DNA from: JBBRGK01 sp036741355
GTDB taxonomy: Bacteria; Chloroflexota; Dehalococcoidia; CAUJGQ01
Assembly: GCA_036741355.1 (NCBI GenBank)
Contig: DAINSK010000020.1
Location: 1 to 64,000 of the forward strand
DNA: 64,000 nt
Direction: 5' to 3'
Below are positions 16,609-25,415 of this stretch, piece after piece. A program made the position numbers and the translations under genes. Under the pieces are notes generated by a model. It worked only from the letters and a program-made list of their open reading frames with translations. It was not told the origin of the DNA and ran no database searches. Numbering within the stretch: position 1 is the stretch's first letter; every line of letters begins with the position of its first letter.

Positions 16609-19600
16609 CTAGGTGAGCCTGCGCTCTTCCGGGTCTGCAATCGCCGCAAGCTGATCGCGGAAGCCGAGCTTCACCGAGCCTTCGATTCCCATCCCGTAGA
16701 ACTCGCCCGTCGGCCACGCGACAGTAAAGTACGGGACCTTGTAGGACCCGCCCGCCATGGCGATCGCGCCGAGACCATAGGCTTTGCGCAGGATGATCGT
16801 GAAGAACGGGATCGAGAGGTTTGCTCCGGTAACGAACATGCGGCTGGAATGGCGCACCAACGCCGTGTGCTCGATCTCCGGGCCAACCATGATGCCGGGC
16901 GTATCGCAAAGGTAGAGGAGCGGCAGGTCGAACGCGTCGCAGATCTGCATAAAACGCGCGGCCTTGTCGGCGCCATCGGCGTCGATCGCACCGCCGAGGT
17001 GCATCGGGTTGTTGGCAATCACGCCCATGGGACGCCCCTCGACGCGGATCAGCGACGTGACCATGCCCAGGCCGAATCCCGGCCTGAGCTCGAGCACGCT
17101 ACCGGTGTCAGCGAGGGTCTCGATCACAAAGCGAACGTGGTAGACACGCAGGCGGTTCTCCGGCACGATCCGCCGCATGCGGCGCTGATCGGGAGACTCC
17201 CACGTGCTTAGCGGACCCTGAAAATAGGATAGGTAGCGCTTCGCCACGTCGACAGCTTCGGCCTCGTCGGCGACGGCGATGTCGACCACGCCGTTTTTAA
17301 TCTGCACATCCATGGGCCCGATGTCCTCAGGAGCGAACACCCCGAGCCCGCCCCCCTCGATCATCGCGGGACCGCCCATGCCAAGGTTTGAGCCGGCGGT
17401 GGCTATGATCACGTCGCAACAGCCCAGCAGCGATGCGTTGCCGGCGAAGCAGCGACCCGAGGTGATGCCGACGACGGGCACCAGGCCGGAAAGTTGCGCG
17501 AAGCGGGAGAAAGTGTGGCTGCCGCCACCGCCGCCGCTGGCGTCGTCACCCGGACGTCCGCCGCCGCCCTCGGCGAACAGCACGACCGGCATGCGGCCCT
17601 GTTCGGCAACGTCGATCATGCGGTCCGTTTTGGCGTGGTTGCGGTTTCCCTGCGTCCCGGCGAGCACCATGTAGTCGTAGCAGATCAACGCTACCCGCGA
17701 CGCCGGCTCCTCGAACTGGTCGCCGTTGACGGTACCGATCCCGACGATCATCCCGTCGGCCGGCGTCCTAGCGATGAGCTGCTCGAGCGACATCCGGCTG
17801 TGCCGGTTCGCCACGACCAGCGGCCCGTATTCGATGAACGTGTCCGGATCGAACAGTTGCGCGATGTTCTCGCGTGCCGTTTGGTGCCCGCCGGCGTGCC
17901 GGCGGGCAACGGTATCGGGTCGCGCTTCGTCGAGTGCGCGATGATGCCGGTCGAGCACCGCGCTCAAGTCCGGACGGATCTCGTCGAGATCGACGTCTTC
18001 ATCCGCCAGTGAGTCGCCGCCCGCGACCTCGCTCGCTTCGATGAAGAGGAGCGGGTGCCCCGGGTAGAGCGTGTCGCCGGCGGCCACCGCTATCCGTCGA
18101 ACGATACCGCTCACCGCGGCCTTGATCTCGTGCTCCATCTTCATCGATTCCATGATTACCACCGCCTGGCCGGCATGGACGGCGTCGCCTTCCCGCACTT
18201 CGACGCTCACGATCGTTCCTTGCAAGGGGGCTTCCACCGCAACCGTACCGTCGGGTCCGGCGGCTGTACTCGATGGCGCAGCCGGTATGGGAGAATGCGG
18301 GCGGGCGGCGACGGCCGCAGCACCGGCTCCCTTCCCGTAGGCCAGCACGGCGAGCGGGTCGTTCGGATCGACACGGGCTCCTGCCCTCTGGGGTTCGCCT
18401 GGACGACCTTCGTCGGGCGCCACTCTCGCTTCGACGTAGCGCCGCTCGTGCACCGTGCTCGCTTCGCCGATCAGCGTCGCCAGATGGTCTTCGATGAAAT
18501 GGGTGGAGAGTTGTGCCGCGCGAAACGCGGGATGGTGCAGCACGCTTTGCAAGAACGGGATGTTGGTGGAGATGCCCTCGATGCGGAATTCGCTCAGGGC
18601 GCGGTAGCAGCGGGTTACCGCATCGTCGAAGCTTGGCCTGCTCGTGTTGGCGATCACCTTCGCCAGCAGCGAGTCGAAACGCGGACTGGTGCGGTAACCG
18701 GCGTAGCCAAACGTGTCGACGCGAATTCCCGGACCCGTGGGTGGATCGAACGCCGTTAGCGTGCCGCCGGAAGGCAGCACGTCTCCGGTCGCGGTCATTG
18801 TCTCCATGTTGACGCGCACCTGGATTGCGAAGCCGCGCGGCGCCGGCACGTCCTGCTGAAGCAGTCCCAGCGATTCGAGCGATGCGCCGCCGGCAAGCTC
18901 GAGCTGGACGCGAACCAGGTCGATCCCCGTCACCTGCTCGGTCACCGTGTGCTCGACCTGCAGGCGCGGGTTTGCCTCGATAAAGGCGAATGGTGAATCG
19001 TCGCTTAGATGCGTGGCGTCGACCAGGAACTCAAAGGTGCCGATGTTGTCGTAGCGTACGGTTCGCGCGAGCTGTATGGCGGCCGCGGTGATCCGCTCGC
19101 GTAACTTTGGCGGCAGCCCGGGCGCCGGTGCGATCTCGATGAGCTTCTGGTGACGCCGCTGGACGCTGCAGTCGCGCTCCCAGAGATGGCTGACTGCCCC
19201 CGAGCCATCACCTGCGATCTGCACTTCGATGTGCCGGGCAGTGCGCACGAGCTGTTCAACGTATACGTCGCCGTTGCCGAACGCCGCCCTGGCCTCAGAC
19301 TGGCAACGCGCGTAGGCGTCGTCGAGCTGATGCACATCCTCGACCGCACGGACACCACGGCCACCGCCGCCCGCGATCGCTTTGATCATCATCGCGGCGC
19401 CGGCACCCAGCGAGCGGAAGAACTCGCGCGCCTGCCCGAGGCTCGTCGGACCCTTGGTGCCGGCAAGCACCGGTACACCCGCGTCTGCAGCCGTCTCACG
19501 CGCCCGCACCTTGTCCCCGAATAGCTCCAGGATTTCGAATCGCGGGCCGATGAACGTGATCCCCGCCTCCGCGCAACACCGCGCGAAGGCGGCATTCTCG

Positions 19601-19857
19601 CTCAGAAAACCGTAACCGGGATGAATTGCGTCACAGCCTGCGTCTTTGGCAACGGCGATGATCTGTTCGCCATCCAGGTAGGCCGCTGCTCCAGAGCCTC
19701 GAAGGGCGCGCGACTGGTCCGCCTGGCGAGTATGCAGCGCGTCTTTGTCATCCTCCGAGTAGATAGCCACGGTGCCGATGCTGAGCTCCGCGGCGGCACG
19801 AAGGATGCGGACGGCGATCTCGCCACGGTTGGCAACCAATAGACGCGAAGGGCGCAT
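16609..19857 (-). CDS. Single-chain acyl-CoA carboxylase (BC-BCCP-CT), interrupted near its end
   Basis: A 1082-residue chain that would be 1142 residues without the amber codon. Biotin carboxylase fills residues 1-450: LLVANRGEIAVRIL, KAIAGGGGRGVRAV for ATP, and FIEANPRLQVEHTVTE. A proline/alanine linker follows, then biotinyl domain 540-610 with the biotin Lys573 in VIMESMKMEHEI, then carboxyltransferase from about 630 (EGGGGRPGDD, SLLGCCDVIIATAGSNLGMG). This order fits single-chain long-chain acyl-CoA carboxylases of broad specificity. ATG 19857 begins the canonical BC N-terminus. The gene stands alone. Loss of the last 59 residues could weaken CT packing. Confidence 0.88.
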   Translation of the reverse strand: MRPSRLLVANRGEIAVRILRAAAELSIGTVAIYSEDDKDALHTRQADQSRALRGSGAAAYLDGEQIIAVAKDAGCDAIHPGYGFLSENAAFARCCAEAGITFIGPRFEILELFGDKVRARETAADAGVPVLAGTKGPTSLGQAREFFRSLGAGAAMMIKAIAGGGGRGVRAVEDVHQLDDAYARCQSEARAAFGNGDVYVEQLVRTARHIEVQIAGDGSGAVSHLWERDCSVQRRHQKLIEIAPAPGLPPKLRERITAAAIQLARTVRYDNIGTFEFLVDATHLSDDSPFAFIEANPRLQVEHTVTEQVTGIDLVRVQLELAGGASLESLGLLQQDVPAPRGFAIQVRVNMETMTATGDVLPSGGTLTAFDPPTGPGIRVDTFGYAGYRTSPRFDSLLAKVIANTSRPSFDDAVTRCYRALSEFRIEGISTNIPFLQSVLHHPAFRAAQLSTHFIEDHLATLIGEASTVHERRYVEARVAPDEGRPGEPQRAGARVDPNDPLAVLAYGKGAGAAAVAARPHSPIPAAPSSTAAGPDGTVAVEAPLQGTIVSVEVREGDAVHAGQAVVIMESMKMEHEIKAAVSGIVRRIAVAAGDTLYPGHPLLFIEASEVAGGDSLADEDVDLDEIRPDLSAVLDRHHRALDEARPDTVARRHAGGHQTARENIAQLFDPDTFIEYGPLVVANRHSRMSLEQLIARTPADGMIVGIGTVNGDQFEEPASRVALICYDYMVLAGTQGNRNHAKTDRMIDVAEQGRMPVVLFAEGGGGRPGDDASGGGGGSHTFSRFAQLSGLVPVVGITSGRCFAGNASLLGCCDVIIATAGSNLGMGGPAMIEGGGLGVFAPEDIGPMDVQIKNGVVDIAVADEAEAVDVAKRYLSYFQGPLSTWESPDQRRMRRIVPENRLRVYHVRFVIETLADTGSVLELRPGFGLGMVTSLIRVEGRPMGVIANNPMHLGGAIDADGADKAARFMQICDAFDLPLLYLCDTPGIMVGPEIEHTALVRHSSRMFVTGANLSIPFFTIILRKAYGLGAIAMAGGSYKVPYFTVAWPTGEFYGMGIEGSVKLGFRDQLAAIADPEERRLT

Positions 19858-20080
19858 GAGTCTCTACCCTCTTTGCAATCTGTGCAGAACCGCAGCCGGT
19901 CCTTCCCGGACTGGCATTAACCTTACATACCCTGCAGTTAAAACCGCTAGGTGGGTCAGGGCACACTGATTTCGCCGGACCCGGCGGCGCGGGGCACCGG
20001 CAGCCTGCCGGGGTGGCTCGGGACGATGCGTTGCGATGAAAGCTTGGTTGGCGAGGCGGAGCGAGGACACCAGATTGTCG

Positions 20081-20242
20081 CTACCGACGTCGCCGTGCCA
20101 GTTTAGCAAGCACTTGGTCATTCTCAGCGATTTCGGCATCAACCCCATCTGGAAAAGCCCAGACTCCAAGACCGGTGCCCGAGATGCGCAGTACGCGGCC
20201 CAGCGTTCCACCCGCGAAGGCGATGCCTGCAGGGGTCCACAA
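20081..20242 (-). CDS. Possible small ORF after the CopG antitoxin
   Basis: TTG 20242 lies 3 bases after the antitoxin stop. The 53-codon frame reads WTPAGIAFAGGTLGRVLRIS and then GTGLGVWAFPDGVDAEIAEN, ending KLARRRR. Composition is protein-like but I recognise no family. It could be a remnant of a larger gene tail rather than a toxin. Confidence 0.25.
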   Translation of the reverse strand: MWTPAGIAFAGGTLGRVLRISGTGLGVWAFPDGVDAEIAENDQVLAKLARRRR

Positions 20243-20244
20243 CG

Positions 20245-20457
20245 TTACCTATCGGTGTGTTCCGCAACCTTCGCCGCTTCGGACAGGCGCTCGCGCGCCC
20301 GTTGGAACAGAGTGCCCGTCGGTCTAGGAGTCGAGCGCAGGAATTCTGGCGTCGCGCAATGCGTTGACCAGAATTTGTCCTCCTCTTCTTCATTGGCGAA
20401 GTCAGGTATGTCCGCCTCGCTGTAGATCGGTTCCATATCCACTCGTAGCGCCTCCAT
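20245..20457 (-). CDS. CopG-family antitoxin (BrnA-like)
   Basis: A 70-residue protein with the PF12441-type signature IPDFANEEEEDKFWSTHCAT near residues 17-36, found in CopG-like antitoxins. The usual BrnT or HicA-type toxin is not recognisable on either side, so it may be an orphan. ATG 20457 follows AAGGTAAGGGCG. It is too short for a full ribbon-helix-helix plus long tail, as is typical of this family. Confidence 0.65.
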   Translation of the reverse strand: MEALRVDMEPIYSEADIPDFANEEEEDKFWSTHCATPEFLRSTPRPTGTLFQRARERLSEAAKVAEHTDR

Positions 20458-20514
20458 CGCCCTTACCTTCGAGTGTACTCTTCCGCCTCATTCGACCGTG
20501 TTTCGGGTAGGTCC

Positions 20515-21438
20515 TTATGCGAGGATCTCCACCGTATCAGTATCCCGGACGATGTGGCCGGGTCCGACCTGCTGGCCGTCGAACCTGGCGGAAGGGCCCC
20601 AGATCCGGGCGCCGCGGCATTCGGCGGCAAGTTCGTTGTGGATGGCGGTCGCCACATCCAGCACCGTTGCGCCATCTTCGAGCGCCAGCGGCCGCTCGTC
20701 GGTGCGGCCGTTCGTCCGTAGGAAGACGCGGATCAGCCCCGTAAGTAGCCAGACCGCCTCTTTGAAGGCGTTGAGGCTGTCGTCGTCGATGATTGATACG
20801 CCGACCACGAGCAGGTCCGGCACCGCGAGCCGCAGCCGCTCCAGGTCCTCTTCGGTCGCTTCGTCGGTTTTGGTGGCAGCGAGCATCTCCGGCATATCGA
20901 TGCCGGCGGCGGCCACCTCGCTCCGAACTACCTGCAACTGCTCGATCGGCGCCGTCACGTCGTGGCAGTACACGACCGCGTCGGCGTCACGCAGCACGCC
21001 CAGCAAAGCGCGGCCGCCGCCTCGGTCCTCATAGGCGCCCGCAATCAGGCCGGGAATCTCGACCAACTGTACGAGAACGCCGCCGATGTTGGTGAGCGCG
21101 GGTACGGGGCGTTGCGTCGTGAACGCGTAATTGCCGATCTTGATCTGAACATGCGACAGCGCATGCAGTAGCGATGACTTACCAGCGTTCGGGGCGCCGA
21201 CCAGCGCAACCTGCGCCGCGCCTTCACGCCGTACCGCGATCGAGTCGCGGTGCACGACGCGCGCCCGAAGCCTCGTCTCTTCGACCTGTTGGTTCAGCCA
21301 CTTGCGAATATCGGCGTACGGGCCGTTGCGATAGTCTGGCAGATCGGTAATTGCATCGCGCAGCACTCGCAGCCGCTCGGTGCCTTCCTTGCCGACCAAC
21401 CGACGTTTGATCACCTGCGTCATGGTGCGATGGGGCAT
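20515..21438 (-). CDS. TGS-domain GTPase (DRG/Obg-related)
   Basis: A 307-residue GTP-binding protein. It starts with a helical N-terminus; G1 is VALVGAPNAGKSS at about residue 82, followed by FTTQRPVPALTN (switch I), VEIPGLIAG (G3) and AATKTDEA (G4-like). The C-terminal 70 residues form a TGS domain (VFLRTNGRTDERPLALEDGA and HNELAAECRGARIWGPSARF). DRG-like GTPases bind ribosomes or RNA. ATG 21438 gives MPHRTMTQ; the frame is open further to 21510. It is distinct from the obgE gene at 44073. Confidence 0.82.
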   Translation of the reverse strand: MPHRTMTQVIKRRLVGKEGTERLRVLRDAITDLPDYRNGPYADIRKWLNQQVEETRLRARVVHRDSIAVRREGAAQVALVGAPNAGKSSLLHALSHVQIKIGNYAFTTQRPVPALTNIGGVLVQLVEIPGLIAGAYEDRGGGRALLGVLRDADAVVYCHDVTAPIEQLQVVRSEVAAAGIDMPEMLAATKTDEATEEDLERLRLAVPDLLVVGVSIIDDDSLNAFKEAVWLLTGLIRVFLRTNGRTDERPLALEDGATVLDVATAIHNELAAECRGARIWGPSARFDGQQVGPGHIVRDTDTVEILA

Positions 21439-21531
21439 AGGCACGTGGACACGCTCCTGGAAACTATGAAGGTCATAGCAGGAGGGTGCGCATGCCCGAT
21501 GGCCGTGCAATGGCGGAATGCCGTGCTAGCC

Positions 21532-21588
21532 GGTGGGAAGTGCGTCCTACCCGCTGCTTACAGGGACGCCACTGGGCGTAAGCAGCGG
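21532..21588. other. Two adjacent strong hairpins, possible structured RNA
   Basis: Arms GGTGGGA (21532-21538) and TCCTACC (21545-21551) pair with one G-U. Immediately after, CCGCTGCTTAC (21551-21561) and GTAAGCAGCGG (21578-21588) are a perfect 11-bp inverted repeat with a 16-nt loop holding GCCACTGG. A smaller GCACG-TTCA-CGTGC hairpin follows near 21625. No protein-like frame covers it, and I could not match it to a known riboswitch. Confidence 0.4.
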
Positions 21589-21892
21589 ATTAGCCGTTCT
21601 TATTGCAGACGGTTTGGAGCCAGGCACGTTCACGTGCGAGTGCCATGGGACTGAACCTCACGAAAGTGTGGCGGACAAATCCAGCCTTGGTAGAAACGTT
21701 ACCACAACCGGACGCGCGGCGGAGGAAACGGCCCCGTTGAGGGCGTGGCAGTGCCGATGACGTGAGGCCGGCCTCCCCTCCCGGCCCCTCTCCGATGCGG
21801 AGAGGGGAGCTCGTTGCAGCACCCAAGGATCGCCTTTCCCTGCAGCGGGGCAGCGTAGCGTGTCCTCTTGAGGGAAAGGTAAGGGATAGGGG
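21589..21892. other. Intergenic region with REP-like palindromes
   Basis: About 300 bp between the hairpins and the next gene, holding the palindromes at 21785-21879 and no supported gene. Confidence 0.45.
21785..21879. repeat. REP/BIME-like palindrome pair, copy 1
   Basis: A perfect palindrome with 10-bp arms CCCCTCTCCG and CGGAGAGGGG around ATG (21785-21807). It is followed by a second pair, CCTTTCCCT (21833-21841) and AGGGAAAGG (21871-21879). The same combination recurs at 54569-54745, and the first palindrome alone at 36324-36346. Confidence 0.7.
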
Positions 21893-22435
21893 TCAACGAT
21901 GCATAGCGTCCAGGGCGTGCTGGGTGGCGATCGCGATCGCCTGGGAGGCGGGCAGGCCACGGTCGGCGACAGCGCGGAGGTCTGAGAGGGTGACCGGCAC
22001 ACGGTTGGCAGCGCCGCAAGAGCAGCGCAGGTCGAAGACAAATTCACCGGGCGGCGCCTTCGACGGGCGGGCTGTAAACGTATGCCCAGGTGGCGCTGAG
22101 GGAGCGTAACCCGGTTGTACGGGCGGTGGCGTAGTGCGCATAAGGGCCGGCACGGAACCGATTCGCGAAGCGCTCGCGGCGGCGGCGCGCCGGCGTATGG
22201 GCGGCGGCGAGCCATCGGGCGGCAGCGGACGTCCATCCGGTCCGACTGCTGGCCGCGGCGGAGAGGCCGCGCGGCCGGCAGAGAGAGACTGGTGGGGCGG
22301 ATACAACGAACGATAGGCCGCGGGCCGGCCGGCTTGCTGCGGTCCGGCCGCGACCTCGACCCCCGCCCAGCCAGCTTTGCGGCTGGCCGCGAGGCCGGCG
22401 CCGGAACCGCCTTTCATCCCGGCGATAAAGATCAT
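21893..22435 (-). CDS. Proline-rich protein with CSC motif, coupled to the S1C protease
   Basis: A 180-residue protein with a glycine/alanine-rich N-terminus, a low-complexity proline/arginine centre, and a conserved-looking C-terminal 50 residues holding FVFDLRCSCGAANRVPVTLS, then ASQAIAIATQHALDAM. Its start overlaps the protease stop by 4 bp, so it is translated with it. No transmembrane segment is obvious. I do not recognise the family; the CSCG could bind metal. It may be a substrate or regulator of the protease. Confidence 0.5.
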   Translation of the reverse strand: MIFIAGMKGGSGAGLAASRKAGWAGVEVAAGPQQAGRPAAYRSLYPPHQSLSAGRAASPPRPAVGPDGRPLPPDGSPPPIRRRAAAASASRIGSVPALMRTTPPPVQPGYAPSAPPGHTFTARPSKAPPGEFVFDLRCSCGAANRVPVTLSDLRAVADRGLPASQAIAIATQHALDAMHR

Positions 22436-23250
22436 CGGTTTACCTTGGCCGCCTGCTGGATTACGGTTTGCGCAAGGTTGATTGGGACTGCGAAGCCTAG
22501 GCCGGAGAACGTATTGCTGCCGTCGGCGTTATCCAACAGGGTGTTGATTCCGATCACTTCACCACGTCCGTTGAGCAGCGGCCCGCCCGAGTTGCCGGGA
22601 TTGATCGCTGCATCCGACTGGATCAGATGATTCATCTGCGGTCCCTGCGTGTCCTGAAACGTCCTGTCCAGTCCGCTGATGATCCCTTCGGTGAGCGACG
22701 CCTCGTAGCCGAGCGGATTGCCGATCGCCAGCACCGGCTGGCCCACGTACAGCTTGCTCGGATCGCCGAGCTTCGCCGGGTGCAGCGTCCCCGAGGGGGC
22801 GTTGACGCCGATGACGGCGAGGTCGTTGTCCGGATCCGTTGCCAGCACCGTCGCGTCGAGGCTACGCCCGTTGTTCAGGACCACCTGGATTCTTGACGCA
22901 CCCTCGATGACGTGATTGTTGGTGAGGATCCGCCCGCTGTTGTCGAGCACGATGCCCGTGCCCTCGCCGTCGTCACGGCTCCGCCGGCGAATCGTCGTCG
23001 TGTTCACCGTCACGACCGACGGACGAACCTGGCTGAAGATCCCCGCTGCGTCGAGACCGTTTTTCGCCACGGTCCCGTCGCCGCCTGACCGCGTATCGCT
23101 GACGCGAACACCCGTCCCGCTGGTCGCCGAGTGGCCGCTGCCGGAGCTGCCGCCGAACGCCTGCGTCAGCCCGAACATGAGCCCCGCCCCGACGATGCCG
23201 CCGAGCAGGCTCCCTATCAGTACCGAACTCCACCACAACCCCCGCATCAT
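22432..23250 (-). CDS. Membrane-anchored S1C (HtrA-like) protease without PDZ
   Basis: About 272 residues. An N-terminal membrane anchor (WWSSVLIGSLLGGIVGAGLM) is followed by a glycine/serine linker and a trypsin-like domain with triad His (LTNNHVIEG), Asp (DPDNDLAVIG) and Ser (NPGNSGGPLLN). It ends at the protease domain with no PDZ, unlike DegP or HtrA. It should act outside the membrane in protein quality control or signalling. ATG 23250 follows GGAGG by 9 bases; the frame is open to 23304. Confidence 0.82.
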   Translation of the reverse strand: MMRGLWWSSVLIGSLLGGIVGAGLMFGLTQAFGGSSGSGHSATSGTGVRVSDTRSGGDGTVAKNGLDAAGIFSQVRPSVVTVNTTTIRRRSRDDGEGTGIVLDNSGRILTNNHVIEGASRIQVVLNNGRSLDATVLATDPDNDLAVIGVNAPSGTLHPAKLGDPSKLYVGQPVLAIGNPLGYEASLTEGIISGLDRTFQDTQGPQMNHLIQSDAAINPGNSGGPLLNGRGEVIGINTLLDNADGSNTFSGLGFAVPINLAQTVIQQAAKVNR

Positions 23251-23551
23251 CACAACCACCCTCCGTGTCTTGAACCGGTACCGAGGTCCAATATTGGCGA
23301 GCATTCGTCCCGGCCGCCTGCCGTACGGCAGAGGCGACGGGCGGCTATCCAGCTATTTTCCAGCATCGCTCCCCGATCGGACGGCGTGCAATAGCGAGCG
23401 CGGCGCCGCCCGCCGTTTGCAGCCCCGAAGCGGTCAGGGTACGCTCGATCGTGAAAGCGATTCCTGCCACTCAGGGCGGGTTCAGGTCGTACCGCTGCGG
23501 ATGAGCCTCCAACCAAGCCCGGATCCTGGCCACTCCCCCTCAAATGCACCA

Positions 23552-24298
23552 ATGCCCGCCGTCATCCTCGCGGCCGGAATCGGATCGCGCCTCGCCGGTG
23601 CAGCGCGCGGTCTGCCAAAGGCGTTGGTGCCCGTGTGCGGACGTCCCTTGTTGAGCTACACGCTCGAGGGACTGGCGCTGGCAGGCGTGCGCGAGGCGCA
23701 TGTGGTTGTGGGTCACCGTGGCGCTGAGGTGCGCGCGGCGCTCGGGCCGATGAATGGATTTGGGATCGATATCTCTCCGGTGGAGAACGTGCGTTACCGG
23801 CTTCCGAACGGCAGCTCGCTGGCAGCGGCTTACGCTGCTGTCGGAAACCGACCGTTCCTGTTGCTCATGGCCGACCACCTGTTCAGCGACGCGGCAATTG
23901 ACCTGATGTTGCAATCGAAGCACGGGTTCGCGATCGGCGTCGACCGGGGACCAATGCCGGTCGAGCGACTTACCGACGCGACGCGGGTTCAAATGGGGCG
24001 AAATGGACTCGTGAAGCGTTTCAGCAAGCGGCTGCGACGGTGGGATGCGATCGACGCCGGCATCTTCCGCTGCCTGCCCTCCGTGTTTGACGCGATCGAC
24101 GTGCTGGGTGAAGCGACCGAGTTAAGCGCGATCATGACGGCGGTCGCCGGACGGGAGCCGTTCCATACGGTCGATCTGACCGGCTCGTTCTGGCTCGACG
24201 TGGACACGCCCGCCGACCTGGCGGCAGCCGAGAGCTTGGTAGGGAATTGGGCGGGCGGCGGCGCCGCCGGGCAGTCGGCAGTCGGCAGTAGGCAGTAG
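23552..24298 (+). CDS. NTP-transferase (sugar- or polyol-phosphate nucleotidylyltransferase)
   Basis: A 248-residue nucleotidyltransferase fold. The signature MPAVILAAGIGSRLAG holds the NTP-binding loop with the lysine in GLPKALVPVCGRPLL; the metal aspartate is in LLMADHLFSD and a later one in FWLDVDTPADL. It resembles inositol-1-phosphate or choline-phosphate cytidylyltransferases; the substrate is not certain. ATG 23552 starts at the first beta strand; ATG 23501 in the same frame is possible. Its last eight residues come from a tandem 7-bp repeat. Confidence 0.78.
   Translation: MPAVILAAGIGSRLAGAARGLPKALVPVCGRPLLSYTLEGLALAGVREAHVVVGHRGAEVRAALGPMNGFGIDISPVENVRYRLPNGSSLAAAYAAVGNRPFLLLMADHLFSDAAIDLMLQSKHGFAIGVDRGPMPVERLTDATRVQMGRNGLVKRFSKRLRRWDAIDAGIFRCLPSVFDAIDVLGEATELSAIMTAVAGREPFHTVDLTGSFWLDVDTPADLAAAESLVGNWAGGGAAGQSAVGSRQ
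24270..24297. repeat. Tandem 7-bp repeat GGCAGTC/GGCAGTA, four units
   Basis: Units at 24270, 24277, 24284 and 24291; the TAG stop of the nucleotidyltransferase gene lies in the last unit. The reverse complement occurs at 38065-38085 by the DUF2089 stop, and one unit at about 34504-34510 by the SHOCT gene stop. Confidence 0.6.
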
Positions 24299-24448
24299 GT
24301 CGGCCTGGCAGTGGACGGCCGACGGTGGTGGAACGGGGTTCCTCGGTACGTCATGGCCAGTAAGGCTCCTTGACGGCTTCCTGTTAGAACACCCATTCTA
24401 CGTGGGACACCCTGCCGCGGCTTTGGGCGGCTTGGGAAACCCGGTGCG

Positions 24449-25180
24449 ATGGGAAAATCCAATCGCCGCGGCAAGCAAGGGACATTCAGCAGCGCGCGGC
24501 TGCTCGCCCTGCCGGTCCTACTGCTGACGGCGCTGTTTGGTTTCGTCATGTCGTTTAGGCCCGTGCGGCTGACGACGTTGGCATTGTTTTCGGGGCTGGC
24601 GCTCTTCGCGATCGAGGCCATTGCCCTGGCGGGGTTGTGGGGTAAATCACATCGCACGGCGTTCCAGGCCAGCCTTGCAATTGCGTATGGCGCTTCGCTG
24701 GCCGCGTTGGTCTTTGCATGGTGGCGATACCGGGGACGCCGAAGACTCCGGGTCCGCCGCTTCGAGTCGCTGCTTGCGCTCACGCCAACCGGGTTCGAGA
24801 TCGAGGTGGGGCGGCTGCTGCACGATATCGGCTATCGAAACGTCGAACATCTAGGCGGCGCGGGCGACCTGACGGCCGACCTGCGCTGCCGGGACAAATC
24901 CGGGCAGCCGGTTGTCGTGCAGTGCAAGCGCTACGCCCCCGGCCGGCGCGTCGGTTCGGCCGACCTTCAAGCGTTCATCGGCATGATGACCGTGCACCAC
25001 GAGGCGCAGCGGGGGATCTTCGTCACCACGGCGGAGTTCACCGGACCGGCGACCGACCTCGCGGGCCTGCACGGCGTTCGTTTGATGGATGGGCCGCTGC
25101 TGGCCCGGTTGATCATGGAGGTGCGCGGGTCTGCAGAAGGCGAGATTACGGCTGCCGGGTACTCGGCCGATCGCGCATAG
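24449..25180 (+). CDS. Membrane-anchored Mrr-type restriction endonuclease-like protein
   Basis: A 243-residue protein. Two membrane helices lie in the first 90 residues (LLALPVLLLTALFGFVMSF and a following segment), then an Mrr-catalytic (PD-(D/E)xK) domain from about 110. Visible are GFEIEVGRLLHDIGYRNVE, AGDLTADLRCRDKSG and VVVQCKRYAPG (the QxK catalytic end), then ADLQAFIGMMTVHHEAQRGI. The family cleaves DNA, and anchored versions are seen across Gram-positive and Chloroflexota genomes. No methylase is nearby, so it is not a classical R-M system. Confidence 0.8.
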   Translation: MGKSNRRGKQGTFSSARLLALPVLLLTALFGFVMSFRPVRLTTLALFSGLALFAIEAIALAGLWGKSHRTAFQASLAIAYGASLAALVFAWWRYRGRRRLRVRRFESLLALTPTGFEIEVGRLLHDIGYRNVEHLGGAGDLTADLRCRDKSGQPVVVQCKRYAPGRRVGSADLQAFIGMMTVHHEAQRGIFVTTAEFTGPATDLAGLHGVRLMDGPLLARLIMEVRGSAEGEITAAGYSADRA

Positions 25181-25296
25181 CTGGCCCCTGCGAGACTTGG
25201 CCCTCACGTCTCGTCTTCCCGAGCTTGCGGAGCCGGCATCGCCGCCGGTATCCCCCTGCCCAGATGCCATCATCCGGCATATACTCATCAACGACC

Positions 25297-25415
25297 TTGA
25301 CGTCGGACTTCCGGTTCCCTATGAGACCCTGGTGAAGGGTCTCGCGGCGACGGCTCATGTTCCGGCAAAATCACCTTCCCGGCCGTCGGGACGGCCGGAG
25401 CTAATTCGACGGGGT
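25297..25415 (+). promoter_or_regulatory. Candidate promoter and two-hairpin leader of the kinase gene
   Basis: TTGACG (25297-25302) and TATGAG (25320-25325) are 17 bp apart. Two perfect hairpins follow: GAGACCCT (25323-25330) with AGGGTCTC (25336-25343), and CCGGCCGT (25379-25386) with ACGGCCGG (25391-25398). They may form a regulatory leader before GTG 25416. Confidence 0.4.

Noticed and set aside
21541..21600. Cobalamin riboswitch suggested by GCCACTGG in a loop
   Set aside because: The rest of the conserved core and the expected order are absent and no B12 gene follows.
22916..23551. N-terminal extension of the nucleotidyltransferase frame
   Set aside because: It covers the antisense of the S1C protease; the signature starts at ATG 23552.
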